Origin: an uncultured Collinsella sp.
Lineage (GTDB): Bacteria > Actinomycetota > Coriobacteriia > Coriobacteriales > Coriobacteriaceae
Reading direction: 5' to 3'
DNA length: 43,433 bases
Assembly (NCBI GenBank): GCA_902465015.1
Contig: CABQLK010000014.1
Location: 1-43,433 of the forward strand
The position numbers and the translations under genes are program-made. Each line of letters opens with the position of its first letter. Within the stretch, counting starts at the first letter, position 1. Positions 1 to 8,124 of this stretch are shown here, piece after piece. The notes beneath the pieces are model-generated. The model did not search any database and was not told the origin of the DNA. It saw nothing but the letters and a program-made list of their open reading frames with translations.

Positions 1-41
1 GGTCAAATGCAGGTTCTTTGCTAAATCGCTTTACCAATATC

Positions 42-90
42 GTGCATTATTTTTAGGTAGTCTTTTTGAGACGGTGCATTTTTAGCTACC
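42..90. repeat. Imperfect direct repeat downstream of the PPDK regulator gene
   Basis: GTGCATTATTTTTAG (42-56) is followed 32 bases later by GTGCATTTTTAG (74-85). The first copy runs into GGTAG and the second into CTACC, so the two ends are also complementary (56-60 with 86-90). The stretch 1-98 holds no gene. It could be the control region of a gene beyond the left edge or a decayed repeat; no function can be assigned from this sequence alone. Confidence 0.35.
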
Positions 91-98
91 GAAATGAG

Positions 99-974
99 TT
101 AACTTTGCTGGGCTCGGCGGGCGGTTCGGCGGGCACGGGCTTCTTGGATTTCCTCCAAGTGGCTAATGATCTCGGCAGCGCTTTCCTCGATGGCCTTGCC
201 GTCGGTACGCACCACAAGGCAGCCTAGGCGCTTCATGAGCGCACGGGCTTCCTCGAGCTCGCTGTGCACGCTCTCGGGCTCGGCATAGGAGCCGGCAACG
301 GCACGAGCGTAGTCATCGCCCAAGCGGCTATCGCGAATTTCGGAAATCACATCGACGGTCGAAATCAGGCCGAACAGGCGCATCGGGTCGACCTCGTAAA
401 TCGACTTGGGCGGCTCCATGCCATGCGCCAGTGGGACATTGGCGACCTTGTAGCCCTGATAGGCCAAATACATCGACAGCGGCGTCTTGGACGTACGCGA
501 TACGCCCAGCAGCACGATATCGGCTCCCGACAGATCGTCGCAGCCGCGCCCGTCATCGTGCTCAACGAAATACTCCATGGCCTCGATGCGATGGAAATAG
601 CGGTCATCGGTCTTGTGAATCACACCCGCGACGCCCTTGGGCGGCACACCGATGAGCGACGACAGCACGGCAAGCGTCGGGCCAATCAGGTCGACCGAAC
701 GAATATGCAGCATGCCCAGGTAATCGAGCACGCGGGCGCGAAGCGCCGGATCGACAATGGTGTGGAACACGGCAATATCGCGATGGTCCGCATCGACGCG
801 CGGGCCCACAAACGACTCCACCTGCTCCACCGAGGTCACCTTGGGCAGGCGCAAGAGAAGAAAAGCCCCTTCATCAAATTGCCCGGACGCCGCAAGCACC
901 ACTTCACAAGCGGTATCACCGAGCGAGTCGGAGATAACGATAACGGTGGGACGAGCGGTGACCGGGCAATCCAT
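99..974 (-). CDS. ppsR: Pyruvate, phosphate dikinase regulatory protein (kinase/pyrophosphorylase, DUF299)
   Basis: Bifunctional Ser/Thr kinase and pyrophosphorylase that, in the known family, inactivates pyruvate phosphate dikinase (or PEP synthase) with ADP and reactivates it by phosphorolysis. The 291-residue length fits. The family start motif is seen as ISDSLGDTA (residues 14-22), and the nucleotide-binding loop GVSRTSKT lies at 157-164, followed by P. The ATG at 974 has AAAGGAG six bases upstream. It follows glyS by 34 bases, matching the glyQ-glyS-ppsR (yqfL) order known from Bacillus-type genomes. The target enzyme gene ppdK is not in this window, so whether PPDK or PEP synthase is the substrate is inferred from family. 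PpdK regulation is likelier in an anaerobic actinobacterium. Confidence 0.9.
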   Translation of the reverse strand: MDCPVTARPTVIVISDSLGDTACEVVLAASGQFDEGAFLLLRLPKVTSVEQVESFVGPRVDADHRDIAVFHTIVDPALRARVLDYLGMLHIRSVDLIGPTLAVLSSLIGVPPKGVAGVIHKTDDRYFHRIEAMEYFVEHDDGRGCDDLSGADIVLLGVSRTSKTPLSMYLAYQGYKVANVPLAHGMEPPKSIYEVDPMRLFGLISTVDVISEIRDSRLGDDYARAVAGSYAEPESVHSELEEARALMKRLGCLVVRTDGKAIEESAAEIISHLEEIQEARARRTARRAQQS

Positions 975-1008
975 GCGGGGCTCCTTTTGCGCTTATGCGC
1001 AGGCTGGC

Positions 1009-3105
1009 TTACTTTTTGCGGGCAAGCTCACCGATGTTGGCGATGCCGGAGAAAACGGCCTCGAAGCGGTTGATCAGCTTAAGGCGATTATCGCGGAGCT
1101 GCTCGTCCTTGTCCATGACCATGACCTCATCGAAGAAGCGGTCGATGGGCGCGCGCAGGGCGGCAAGGGCGGCAAATGCGGCCGGGTAATCCTCGGCAGC
1201 AAGGGCGGCATCGACAGCGGTCTGAGCAGCCTCGGAGGCATCGGCAAGCGCGAGCTCGGCCTCGCCCATCAGGCCGCGGTCGTACTCCGCACCCAGCTCG
1301 GGCTTGGAGATGTGTGCGGCGCGGGCATAGGCGGTCGCAAGGTTGTCGAACGTCTCGGCGTCGTTCTTGCGGGCCTCGTCGAGGGCGGCGCAGCGGGCGA
1401 AGAAGACGGACGGGGCGATGATGTGCACCGCGGAGACGGCGGCAACGGTATCGGCCGGGATCTTTTCGTCGCGGGCCATGCTCACCAGGCGGCCATGGAA
1501 GAAGTCGCGAACCTGCTGGGCGACCTTGGCGGCGTCGAACTCAATACCCTGCTCGCTATAGAGCTCGAGGGCGAAGTCGATGAGCGACGTGGGGTCGATC
1601 GGCAAGCGGTCGCGCAGGATGTTGATGATGCCGATAGCGGCACGACGCAGCGCGTAGGGGTCCGAAGAGCCGGTCGGGGGCTCGCCGATGGCAAAGATAC
1701 CGGCGATGGTATCGAGCTTATCGGCGCAGGCCACGATGCAGCCAGCGGTGCCCTCGGGCAGCTCGTCACCGGCAAAGCGAGGACGATAGTGATCGCGAAT
1801 AGCATGAGCGACCTCGTCGTTCTCCCCCATCGCGGTCGCGTAATAACCGCCCATCACGCCCTGCTGGCTCGTGAACTCGACGACGGCGTTGGATACCAGG
1901 TCGGCCTTGCACAGGTGCGCGGCGCGAGCGGCATCGGCTGCCAGGTGAGCACCCAGGTGTGCCTCACGGGCAATAGCGAGCGCGAGCTGCTCGATGCGCT
2001 CGGACTTGGCGAGCACGCTACCGAGCTTCTCCTGGAAGGCAACCTTGGCCAGACGCTCACGGAACTCGTCGAGGGAGATCTTCAAGTCCTCCTCGTAGAA
2101 GAACTTGGCATCGTCCAGACGGGCACGCACAACGCGCTCGTTGCCGTCGATCACGCGCTCGGCATTCTCGGGCTTGCTGTTGGAAACGACCACGAACTCA
2201 CGCGTGAGCTTACCCTCGCCGTCATAGATCGGGAAGTAGCGCTGGTTGGTGAGCATGGACTCGCAGATAATCTCGTGCGGGACCTTGAGGAACTCCTCAT
2301 CGAAGGTACCGACGAGCACCGTCGGCCACTCGCAGAGGTTGATGACCTCCTCAAAGACCTTCTTGGGCGTGTCGACATGGCAACCGGGGCGAGCGGCCTC
2401 GACCTCGGCGATACCGGCGAGGATGGCCTCGCGACGACGCTCGGCAGAAAGCACGCCGGCGTCCTCGAGCACCTGCTCGTAGACGGCGGGGCTGGCAACC
2501 ACATGGTCACCAGGGCCAAGTACGCGATGACCACGCGTGGTGTTGCCGCTCGTCACGTCGGCAAACGACACGGGCACAACGTCCTCGCCCAGAAGGCAGC
2601 AGATCCAACGGACAGGACGCACGAACGTCGCGTGCTCGTGGCCCCAGCGCTGGGAGCGATAGTTGGGCCACTGCAGGCCGGCAATAGTCTTCTCGCACAG
2701 AGCGGTCAGAATCGGCGTAGCCGGTGCGGAGGGAATGTTCTTCTCGGCGAACACATACTCGCGACCGTCGGTGTCCTCGCGACGGACCAGATCCTCGGCA
2801 GCCACACCGCACTTGCGGGCAAAGCCCTGGGCGGCCTTAGTGGCGTTGCCGTCGGCATCAAAGGCAATGTTTGCCGCGGGACCGCGCTTGACCTCGTGAA
2901 CCTCATCGGTCGCGGTGGCGACATTAGCCACGAGCGCGGCAAGACGACGCGGGCTCGAGATCACGCGGACCTCGCCGTGAGCCAGACCGGCCTCGTCGAG
3001 ACCCTTGGCGATCATGGTGCCAAGCTGCTTGACGGCATTGTTCAGCGGTGCGGAGGGCATTTCCTCCGTACCGATCTCAAACAGGAAATCCTTAGCGTCT
3101 GCCAT
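1009..3105 (-). CDS. glyS: Glycine--tRNA ligase beta subunit
   Basis: Large subunit of the bacterial alpha2beta2 glycyl-tRNA synthetase; it carries tRNA recognition and works with the alpha chain, which forms the adenylate. The 698-residue chain begins with the family hallmark FLFEIGTEEMPS (residues 8-19). It contains the conserved RPVRWI segment, and an all-helical anticodon-binding (DALR-like) region lies near the C-terminus. It follows glyQ with a 3-base gap, so the two are surely co-transcribed and probably translationally coupled. No T-box leader can be seen before glyQ. A long open frame on the opposite strand is a codon-structure shadow. Confidence 0.96.
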   Translation of the reverse strand: MADAKDFLFEIGTEEMPSAPLNNAVKQLGTMIAKGLDEAGLAHGEVRVISSPRRLAALVANVATATDEVHEVKRGPAANIAFDADGNATKAAQGFARKCGVAAEDLVRREDTDGREYVFAEKNIPSAPATPILTALCEKTIAGLQWPNYRSQRWGHEHATFVRPVRWICCLLGEDVVPVSFADVTSGNTTRGHRVLGPGDHVVASPAVYEQVLEDAGVLSAERRREAILAGIAEVEAARPGCHVDTPKKVFEEVINLCEWPTVLVGTFDEEFLKVPHEIICESMLTNQRYFPIYDGEGKLTREFVVVSNSKPENAERVIDGNERVVRARLDDAKFFYEEDLKISLDEFRERLAKVAFQEKLGSVLAKSERIEQLALAIAREAHLGAHLAADAARAAHLCKADLVSNAVVEFTSQQGVMGGYYATAMGENDEVAHAIRDHYRPRFAGDELPEGTAGCIVACADKLDTIAGIFAIGEPPTGSSDPYALRRAAIGIINILRDRLPIDPTSLIDFALELYSEQGIEFDAAKVAQQVRDFFHGRLVSMARDEKIPADTVAAVSAVHIIAPSVFFARCAALDEARKNDAETFDNLATAYARAAHISKPELGAEYDRGLMGEAELALADASEAAQTAVDAALAAEDYPAAFAALAALRAPIDRFFDEVMVMDKDEQLRDNRLKLINRFEAVFSGIANIGELARKK

Positions 3106-3108
3106 GGC

Positions 3109-4020
3109 TTACGCCACCTCGCCTTCCTGGTCGGCATTCTCGTTGACTCCGGCGACCTCGGCCATGTAGGCCTCGCAGCACGCCTTGGCGACGGCGCGGA
3201 CGCGCAGGATGTAGTTGGCACGCTCGACCGCGGACAGGGCGCCGCGGGCATCGAGCAGGTTGAAAGCGTGGCTGCACTTCATGACGCAGTCGTACGCCGG
3301 CAGCGGCAGCTTGCGCTCCAGGCAGGAATGGCACTCGGCCTCGTAGTCATCAAACTTCTGACGCATCATCTCGACGTTTGCGACCTCAAAGTTATAGGCA
3401 CTGAACTCGCGCTCGTTCTCGAGGAACACGTCGCCATAGGTCATGGGCGTGCCGTCGGGCAGGTAGCTCCACACCAAGTCGTAAACCGAGTTAACGCCCT
3501 GCGCATACATGGCAATGCGCTCTAGGCCATAGGTGATCTCGACGGGTACGGGGTCGACCTCGATGCCGCCCACCTGCTGAAAGTACGTAAACTGCGTGAC
3601 CTCCATGCCGTTGAGCCAGACCTCCCAGCCAAGGCCCCAGGCGCCGAGCGTCGGGCTCTCCCAGTCGTCCTCGACAAAGCGGACGTCATGGTCGTTGGGG
3701 TCCAGACCGATAGCAGCAAGAGACCCCAGGTAAAGCTCCTGGGCGTTGACCGGTGAGGGCTTGATGAGCACCTGGAACTGATAGTAGTGCTGCATGCGGT
3801 TGGGGTTCTCGCCGTAGCGGCCGTCGGCGGGACGGCGGCAAGGCTGCGCATAGCAGGTGCGCCACTCGGCGGGACCGAGCGAGCGCAGCGTGGTCGCGGT
3901 ATGGAAGGTACCGGCACCGACCTCGGAGTCATAGGGCTGCATAATGACGCAGCCCTGCTCGCCCCAGTACTGCTGGAGGCGCAGGATGATGTCTTGGAAG
4001 GAAAGCGATGAAGCGTTCAT
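3109..4020 (-). CDS. glyQ: Glycine--tRNA ligase alpha subunit
   Basis: Catalytic subunit of heterotetrameric glycyl-tRNA synthetase, forming glycyl-adenylate in the cytoplasm. The 303 residues begin with SFQDIILRLQQYW and carry the class II core segments EVGAGTFHTATTLR and RTCYAQPCRRPADGRYG, typical of GlyQ. The ATG at 4020 is preceded by a GAGGGG stretch. The gene starts 60 bases after lepB and heads the glyQ-glyS-ppsR group. A possible -10 box (TATAGT) sits in the gap, so it may be transcribed on its own as well as from the rpsP operon. Confidence 0.97.
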   Translation of the reverse strand: MNASSLSFQDIILRLQQYWGEQGCVIMQPYDSEVGAGTFHTATTLRSLGPAEWRTCYAQPCRRPADGRYGENPNRMQHYYQFQVLIKPSPVNAQELYLGSLAAIGLDPNDHDVRFVEDDWESPTLGAWGLGWEVWLNGMEVTQFTYFQQVGGIEVDPVPVEITYGLERIAMYAQGVNSVYDLVWSYLPDGTPMTYGDVFLENEREFSAYNFEVANVEMMRQKFDDYEAECHSCLERKLPLPAYDCVMKCSHAFNLLDARGALSAVERANYILRVRAVAKACCEAYMAEVAGVNENADQEGEVA

Positions 4021-4066
4021 GCCTCTAATATCCCCTCGTCGAAACGATTACACGGTTAGGTACTGT

Positions 4067-4072
4067 ACTATA
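4067..4072 (-). promoter_or_regulatory. Possible -10 element for glyQ-glyS
   Basis: On the minus strand TATAGT (4072-4067) lies in the 59-base gap between lepB and glyQ, about 47 bases before the glyQ ATG. No convincing -35 hexamer lies 16-18 bases upstream, which would be inside the end of lepB. No terminator hairpin separates lepB from glyQ, so read-through is equally possible. Confidence 0.3.
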
Positions 4073-4079
4073 GCGGTTT

Positions 4080-4643
4080 TTAGTCGATAGCGCCGATGCG
4101 GTTGAGCGGCCAGTAGCGAACGAGTGCCACAGCGATCAAATCAGAGCGATCGACGGGACCAAAGTAGCGTGAGTCGGCAGAGTTTTCGCGGTTGTCGCCC
4201 ATCACCCACACGCACCCGTCGGGAACGGTGTAGGGATAGCTTACCTGAGTGCCGGGTGCTTGGACCGAAAGTGGCCAGCTCATGCCCGTCGTATAGTCCT
4301 CGTCGAGCGCTTGGCCGTCAACGACCACCTTGCCATCCTGCAGGTCGACCGTCTGGCCGGCCGTGGCAATAACACGCTTGACAAGAACATCATGCTCGGA
4401 GGTGCCATCGGGGTTGTGAAACACCACGATATCGCCCTGCTTGACGGGCTGACCGAGCTCGAGGCTCACCTTTTGTGCCAGGATCTGGTCGCCAATCTCG
4501 ATCGTGGACTCCATGGAGCCGGTGGGCACCACAAAGGGCTCGACCACAAACGAGCGAATCAAGAAGGTGGCGACCAGTGCGATCGCGATGACCGCGATCC
4601 ACTCAAAAGCGCCCCTCAACGCGGAATGCTGCGATGGAACCAT
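4080..4643 (-). CDS. lepB: Signal peptidase I
   Basis: Membrane-anchored serine protease that removes signal peptides from Sec- and Tat-exported proteins. In the 187-residue protein from ATG 4643, a single hydrophobic segment (about residues 14-32) is followed by the catalytic Ser box PTGSMESTI (Ser43). The catalytic Lys box VLVKRVIA has Lys89, and the family box GDNRENSADSRYFGPV follows. The ATG at 4643 has GAGGAG with a 5-base spacer. A GTG two codons upstream (4649) overlaps the trmD stop and is an alternative start. Its place directly behind trmD is notable because rplS usually lies between them. Confidence 0.94.
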   Translation of the reverse strand: MVPSQHSALRGAFEWIAVIAIALVATFLIRSFVVEPFVVPTGSMESTIEIGDQILAQKVSLELGQPVKQGDIVVFHNPDGTSEHDVLVKRVIATAGQTVDLQDGKVVVDGQALDEDYTTGMSWPLSVQAPGTQVSYPYTVPDGCVWVMGDNRENSADSRYFGPVDRSDLIAVALVRYWPLNRIGAID

Positions 4644-4645
4644 TC

Positions 4646-5404
4646 TCACTCCTCGCTCTGCGAATACGAAGCGTCCAAAATCTCCTGCGCGTAAGCGCGC
4701 TCCTCGGGCGTGAGCCGCGCCGTCTCGATCAGGTCGGGACGCCAGCGGCAGGTGCGCTCGATGGCGTTCTTGCGACGCCAGACATCGACCTTGGCGTGAT
4801 CGCCGCTCACAAGCACCGGCGGCACGCCCTCGCCGTTGAACTCGGCGGGGCGGGTGTACTGCGCGTACTCGAGCAGTCCTCCGTCTTCGGCGGTCGAGAA
4901 CGACTCGTCGACGTTGCTCATCTCGTCGCCCAGGGCGCCGGGAATCAGGCGTACGACGGCATCGGCAACGACCATAGCGGGAAGCTCGCCGCCCGTAAGC
5001 ACGTAGTCGCCGATCGACAGACGCTCATCGGCATACGCATACGCACGCTCGTCGACGCCCTCGTAGCGACTGCACACAAACAACAGGCGCTCACTTTTGA
5101 GCAGGCGCTCGGCCACATGCTGCGTAAAGGGCTCGCCACAGGGGGTAAAGAACACCACAGTGGGCTTGGGACCCTCTGTGCTAATGGCCTCGATGGCCTC
5201 TGCGATAGGCTCGACCTTCATGAGCATGCCCTGCCCGCCGCCGTACGGCTCGTCATCGACGGTACGATGGCGGTCGTGCGTCCAGTCGCGCAGGTTATAC
5301 GCCTTAAAATCAAAAAGGCCGGCCTTGCGGGCGCGGCCCAAAATCGACGTGGACATGACGGGCTCAAACATCTCGGGAAAGACCGAAAGGGTCTCAATCA
5401 GCAT
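4646..5404 (-). CDS. trmD: tRNA (guanine(37)-N(1))-methyltransferase
   Basis: SPOUT-class methyltransferase that uses S-adenosylmethionine to make m1G37 in tRNAs reading CNN codons, preventing +1 frameshifts. The 252-residue chain begins with TLSVFPEMF. It contains the substrate segment DDEPYGGGQGM and the knot region LTGGELPAMVVADAVVRL, all typical of TrmD. The ATG at 5404 follows GGGAGG with a 5-base spacer. It lies 10 bases after rimM in the conserved rpsP-khpA-rimM-trmD order. Its stop sits inside the start region of lepB, indicating translational coupling. Confidence 0.97.
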   Translation of the reverse strand: MLIETLSVFPEMFEPVMSTSILGRARKAGLFDFKAYNLRDWTHDRHRTVDDEPYGGGQGMLMKVEPIAEAIEAISTEGPKPTVVFFTPCGEPFTQHVAERLLKSERLLFVCSRYEGVDERAYAYADERLSIGDYVLTGGELPAMVVADAVVRLIPGALGDEMSNVDESFSTAEDGGLLEYAQYTRPAEFNGEGVPPVLVSGDHAKVDVWRRKNAIERTCRWRPDLIETARLTPEERAYAQEILDASYSQSEE

Positions 5405-5414
5405 GTTTTCCTCC

Positions 5415-5936
5415 CTACTTGTCCATATCGATAAGGCCGTCCATCACGTGGACGGAAATTGTTCCTGCATCGGGAAGATCGAGCACGACCTGCTCGATCA
5501 CGGGAATCAGTACCTCGCCGTACCGATCACCCTCGACAACCCAAACATCGTTAGCGGGCGTCGACATGATCTCTACGATCGTGCCGAGCGAACCGAAGCG
5601 CTCGTCGACCACCTCGCGACCCATCAGGTCGGTATAGGCAGCGTCGAGCGAATCGAGCTCAAAATCGTCACGATTTGCCAGCACGTAGCATCCCGTGATG
5701 CCCTCGGCGGCCGTCAAGTCGTCAATGCCCTCAAACGAGACCAGATCGCCATCGCCCGTATCGGTAACGGACACGACCGTGCAAAAGCGGTCGCGCTTGA
5801 GCGCCGGCGGCGTCAGGGCGACGCGCATACCCGGCTCTAATACAGAAGGAAGCCCCCGCAGCGGCTGCGCGAGGACCTCCCCCTTCCTTCCGTGCGGCTT
5901 GACCACACGGGCGATGTTTTTGTACTGGGACCTCAA
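5415..5936 (-). CDS. rimM: Ribosome maturation factor RimM
   Basis: Assists maturation of the 30S head by binding ribosomal protein S19. The 173 residues show the N-terminal RimM segment NIARVVKPHGRKGEV (about 7-21) and a C-terminal PRC-barrel region with DLMGREVVDE and PANDVWVV. The chosen start is a TTG at 5936, four bases after the khpA stop. Its ribosome-binding site is weak, so it may rely on coupling to khpA. The position between khpA and trmD is the standard one. Confidence 0.95.
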   Translation of the reverse strand: MRSQYKNIARVVKPHGRKGEVLAQPLRGLPSVLEPGMRVALTPPALKRDRFCTVVSVTDTGDGDLVSFEGIDDLTAAEGITGCYVLANRDDFELDSLDAAYTDLMGREVVDERFGSLGTIVEIMSTPANDVWVVEGDRYGEVLIPVIEQVVLDLPDAGTISVHVMDGLIDMDK

Positions 5937-5940
5937 GGTC

Positions 5941-6225
5941 CTAGCCCAGAACCTCTACCTCGACAGCAGTGTCGAGGCGAGCGGCCAGCGCACGGGCGAG
6001 CGTGCGAATGGCCTTGATGGTACGGCCACGACGGCCGATGACCTTAGCGACGTCATCCTCGGCGACCGAAACCTCAATCGTAGAGGCGTCATCACCATCG
6101 ATGACCTCAAGGCTCACGGAATCCGGGTCGTCGACGATCTGAACAACGAGATATTCGACGAGATCGGCGATGCGATCTGAGAGCATTGCCTCACCCTCGA
6201 GCTGTGCAGCGTCAACCTCAGGCAC
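5941..6225 (-). CDS. khpA: KH-domain RNA-binding protein KhpA
   Basis: Small RNA-binding protein that in Gram-positive bacteria pairs with KhpB/EloR and affects cell elongation. The single KH domain has the nucleic-acid-binding GxxG loop as IGRRGRTIKAI. The 94 residues are longer than the usual 76-82 because of an N-terminal stretch before MLSDRIADLVEY. The GTG start at 6225 has a perfect GAGGAG with a 6-base spacer, only 3 bases after rpsP. The internal ATG at 6186 (81 residues) remains possible. Its link to elongation is of interest since the mre genes lie in the same window. Confidence 0.92.
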   Translation of the reverse strand: MPEVDAAQLEGEAMLSDRIADLVEYLVVQIVDDPDSVSLEVIDGDDASTIEVSVAEDDVAKVIGRRGRTIKAIRTLARALAARLDTAVEVEVLG

Positions 6226-6228
6226 GAT

Positions 6229-6570
6229 TTACTCCTCGGCGCCCTCAGCGGCCTCAGCGGCAGCCTTAGCGGCCTCGGCCTCTTTGGCGAGCTGCTTCTT
6301 GGACTTCTTGACGACGGTCTCGGTCTTCTCGCCCTCGTTGGCGGCCTTGACCAGAGCGGCGACGGCGTCGGTGAGCTGAGCGCCCTTGGACTGCCAGTCG
6401 GCGATCTTCTCGAGGTCGAGGTTGATGGTCTTGGGGGCGGTCATCGGGTTGTAGCGGCCAACCTCCTCGATGATACGACCGTCACGCGGGGCGCGGGAAT
6501 CGGCGACGACGACACGGTAGTACGGACGCTTCTTAGCGCCGTGACGAGCAAGGCGAATCTTGACTGCCAA
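6229..6570 (-). CDS. rpsP: 30S ribosomal protein S16
   Basis: Small-subunit ribosomal protein; first gene of the rpsP-khpA-rimM-trmD-lepB operon. S16 core segments KIRLARHGAKKRPYYRVVVADSR and GRIIEEVGRYNPM are clear. The start is chosen at TTG 6570, because GGAGGAG lies 6 bases before it and the protein then begins at the normal (M)AVKIRL; an in-frame start 12 codons upstream would add an unlikely tail. The 113-residue protein has a Lys/Ala/Glu-rich C-terminal extension (about 88-113) beyond the minimal S16 core, common in actinobacteria. Confidence 0.95.
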   Translation of the reverse strand: MAVKIRLARHGAKKRPYYRVVVADSRAPRDGRIIEEVGRYNPMTAPKTINLDLEKIADWQSKGAQLTDAVAALVKAANEGEKTETVVKKSKKQLAKEAEAAKAAAEAAEGAEE

Positions 6571-6626
6571 AGGAAACTCCTCCAACCAAGCAGCTTTAGG
6601 CTGCAACTACAAACAAACAGTTGAAC

Positions 6627-6655
6627 ATAATACGCCATCGACGCGGGCAGGTGAA
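6627..6655 (-). promoter_or_regulatory. Predicted promoter of the rpsP operon
   Basis: Minus strand: TTCACC (6655-6650), a 17-base spacer, then TATTAT (6632-6627). Transcription would begin near 6620, about 50 bases before the TTG of rpsP. Both hexamers match the sigma-70 consensus at four or more positions, and no gene intervenes. Confidence 0.5.
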
Positions 6656-6759
6656 GTCCGTGAGACCAACTTCTTCGGTGTAGTCGAGGGCAAATCCATA
6701 TCTTAGACAAGAATTCGGGATTTGCAAGCACATACACGCACCCCACATGAGCTGCGCGG

Positions 6760-6765
6760 TATACT
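6760..6765 (+). promoter_or_regulatory. Possible -10 element for dinB
   Basis: TATACT at 6760-6765 places a start of transcription at about 6772. That would make an ATG at 6772 leaderless and gives the better-supported ATG at 6811 a short leader with a GAGG ribosome-binding site. No clear -35 is seen. Confidence 0.35.
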
Positions 6766-6810
6766 CATGACATGGAAAGACGCGAACATACATACGGTTA
6801 TGAGGATGCC

Positions 6811-8025
6811 ATGGGCGTCACGCCGCCTCCCTGGACGGGTCCGGCGGTGGGCCTGATGGACCTTGATGCGTTTTTTGCGAGCGTGGAAATGCTCGATCAT
6901 CCCGAATGGCGCGGAAAACCGCTCATCGTGGGCGGAGACGCCGATTCGCGTGGCGTCGTGTCCACGTGTTCATATGAGGCACGTCGCTTTGGCGTGCACT
7001 CTGCCATGGCCTCGGCCGAGGCGCGGCGCTTGTGCCCGCAAGCCATTTGGACGCATGGGCATTTTGATCGCTATCGTGAGGTCAGCGCGCAGGTCATGGC
7101 GATTCTTGCCGAGGAGACGCCGCGCGTGGAGCGCGTATCCATCGACGAAGCCTTTATCGATATCACACCGGGTCGCTTTGCGCCCGAAGACCCGCTGCTG
7201 GTTGCGCAGCGTATAAGCGACCGCGTGGCAGGGCTGGGAGTGACCTGTTCCATTGGCGTGGGCTGCAACAAGACGGTCGCAAAGATCGCAAGCGAGCGGG
7301 ATAAGCCGTTTGGGCTGACCATCGTGCGCCCCGGAACCGAGCAGCGCTTTTTGGCCGCGCTGCCGGTATCTGCCATGAGCGGCATCGGGCGCTCGGCCGA
7401 GGAGCGACTGCGCCGCATGCGCATCTACACCCTCGGCGAGCTATCACGTGCACCGGAATCCACCTTGGCCTCTATTTTTGGCGTCAACGGCGAACGCATG
7501 CGCCAGCGTGCGCTCGGACTCGAAATCTCCGAAGTCACGAGCCTCGATGAAGAGCGCGAGGTCAAGTCGGTCAGCAATGAACGCACCTTTGCTAAAGATT
7601 TAACTGAGCGTGGGGATATTGAGGCGGCGATTGCGCTGTTGGGAGAGTCAGTGGGACGCCGCCTGCGCCGTCAGGGGCTGACGGGTGCCACGGTAACGCT
7701 CAAGCTTAAGTATTCGTATGGCAGCGGGCGTACGGCACAGCGCCGGCTGCCTCATCCGACCGACGATGAGAACATCTTCGTGGCGGTTGCACTCGAACTG
7801 CTCGACAACATCTGGCAGGATGGCATGCATGTTCGCTTAGCGGGCATCGGCATGAGCGACTTCGACCACCAAGGCGGCATCCAGACCGACCTGTTCTGCG
7901 AGATCGATGACCGCGGAGCCCAATCCAGCGACCGACGCGACCTCTCCGTCGCCATCGACGCCGTCCGAGACAAATTCGGTGACACCGCCCTTTCCTTCGG
8001 CCGCCAATCCCGCTTCAACGATTAA
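6811..8025 (+). CDS. dinB: DNA polymerase IV (Y family)
   Basis: Error-prone translesion polymerase that extends past damaged template bases. The catalytic carboxylate motifs are seen as LMDLDAFFASVE near the N-terminus and SIDEAFIDIT further on. The little-finger part is represented by KSVSNERTF and the C-terminal FGDTALSFGRQSRF. The start at ATG 6811 (404 residues) is preferred because TGAGG lies 5 bases upstream and a -10 box ends at 6765. An in-frame ATG at 6772 would add 13 residues with no ribosome-binding site. It is a lone plus-strand gene, divergent from rpsP and convergent with the rsfS operon. No SOS box was recognised. Confidence 0.94.
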   Translation: MGVTPPPWTGPAVGLMDLDAFFASVEMLDHPEWRGKPLIVGGDADSRGVVSTCSYEARRFGVHSAMASAEARRLCPQAIWTHGHFDRYREVSAQVMAILAEETPRVERVSIDEAFIDITPGRFAPEDPLLVAQRISDRVAGLGVTCSIGVGCNKTVAKIASERDKPFGLTIVRPGTEQRFLAALPVSAMSGIGRSAEERLRRMRIYTLGELSRAPESTLASIFGVNGERMRQRALGLEISEVTSLDEEREVKSVSNERTFAKDLTERGDIEAAIALLGESVGRRLRRQGLTGATVTLKLKYSYGSGRTAQRRLPHPTDDENIFVAVALELLDNIWQDGMHVRLAGIGMSDFDHQGGIQTDLFCEIDDRGAQSSDRRDLSVAIDAVRDKFGDTALSFGRQSRFND

Positions 8026-8033
8026 CAGCCTTT

Positions 8034-8080
8034 GGGCAAAAAGAAAGCCGGGCAGGTGCGGAAAACCGCAACTGCCCGGC
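8034..8080 (-). terminator. Rho-independent terminator of the obgE-nadD-yqeK-rsfS operon
   Basis: A large hairpin spans 8047-8080. Nine base pairs (GCCGGGCAG with CTGCCCGGC), one mismatch and five more pairs (TGCGG with CCGCA) close a 4-base loop. Read on the minus strand it is followed by TTTCTTTTTG, so it ends transcripts coming from rsfS. It has no T-run on the plus strand, so it would be a poor terminator for dinB. Confidence 0.8.
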
Positions 8081-8124
8081 AAACGGATAAGAGTAGCTAA
8101 AAAAGCCCTGGCCCAAGCAAAGCT

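Noticed and set aside
757..3525. A very long open frame on the plus strand opposite glyS and glyQ.
   Set aside because: It lies exactly opposite two well-conserved genes and follows from their GC-rich codon structure. Its residues are repetitive and match no family, and there is no ribosome-binding site.
4021..4079. Possible T-box riboswitch before glyQ.
   Set aside because: The gap is only 59 bases, too short for a T-box leader with specifier loop and terminator, and no T-box core sequence was seen.
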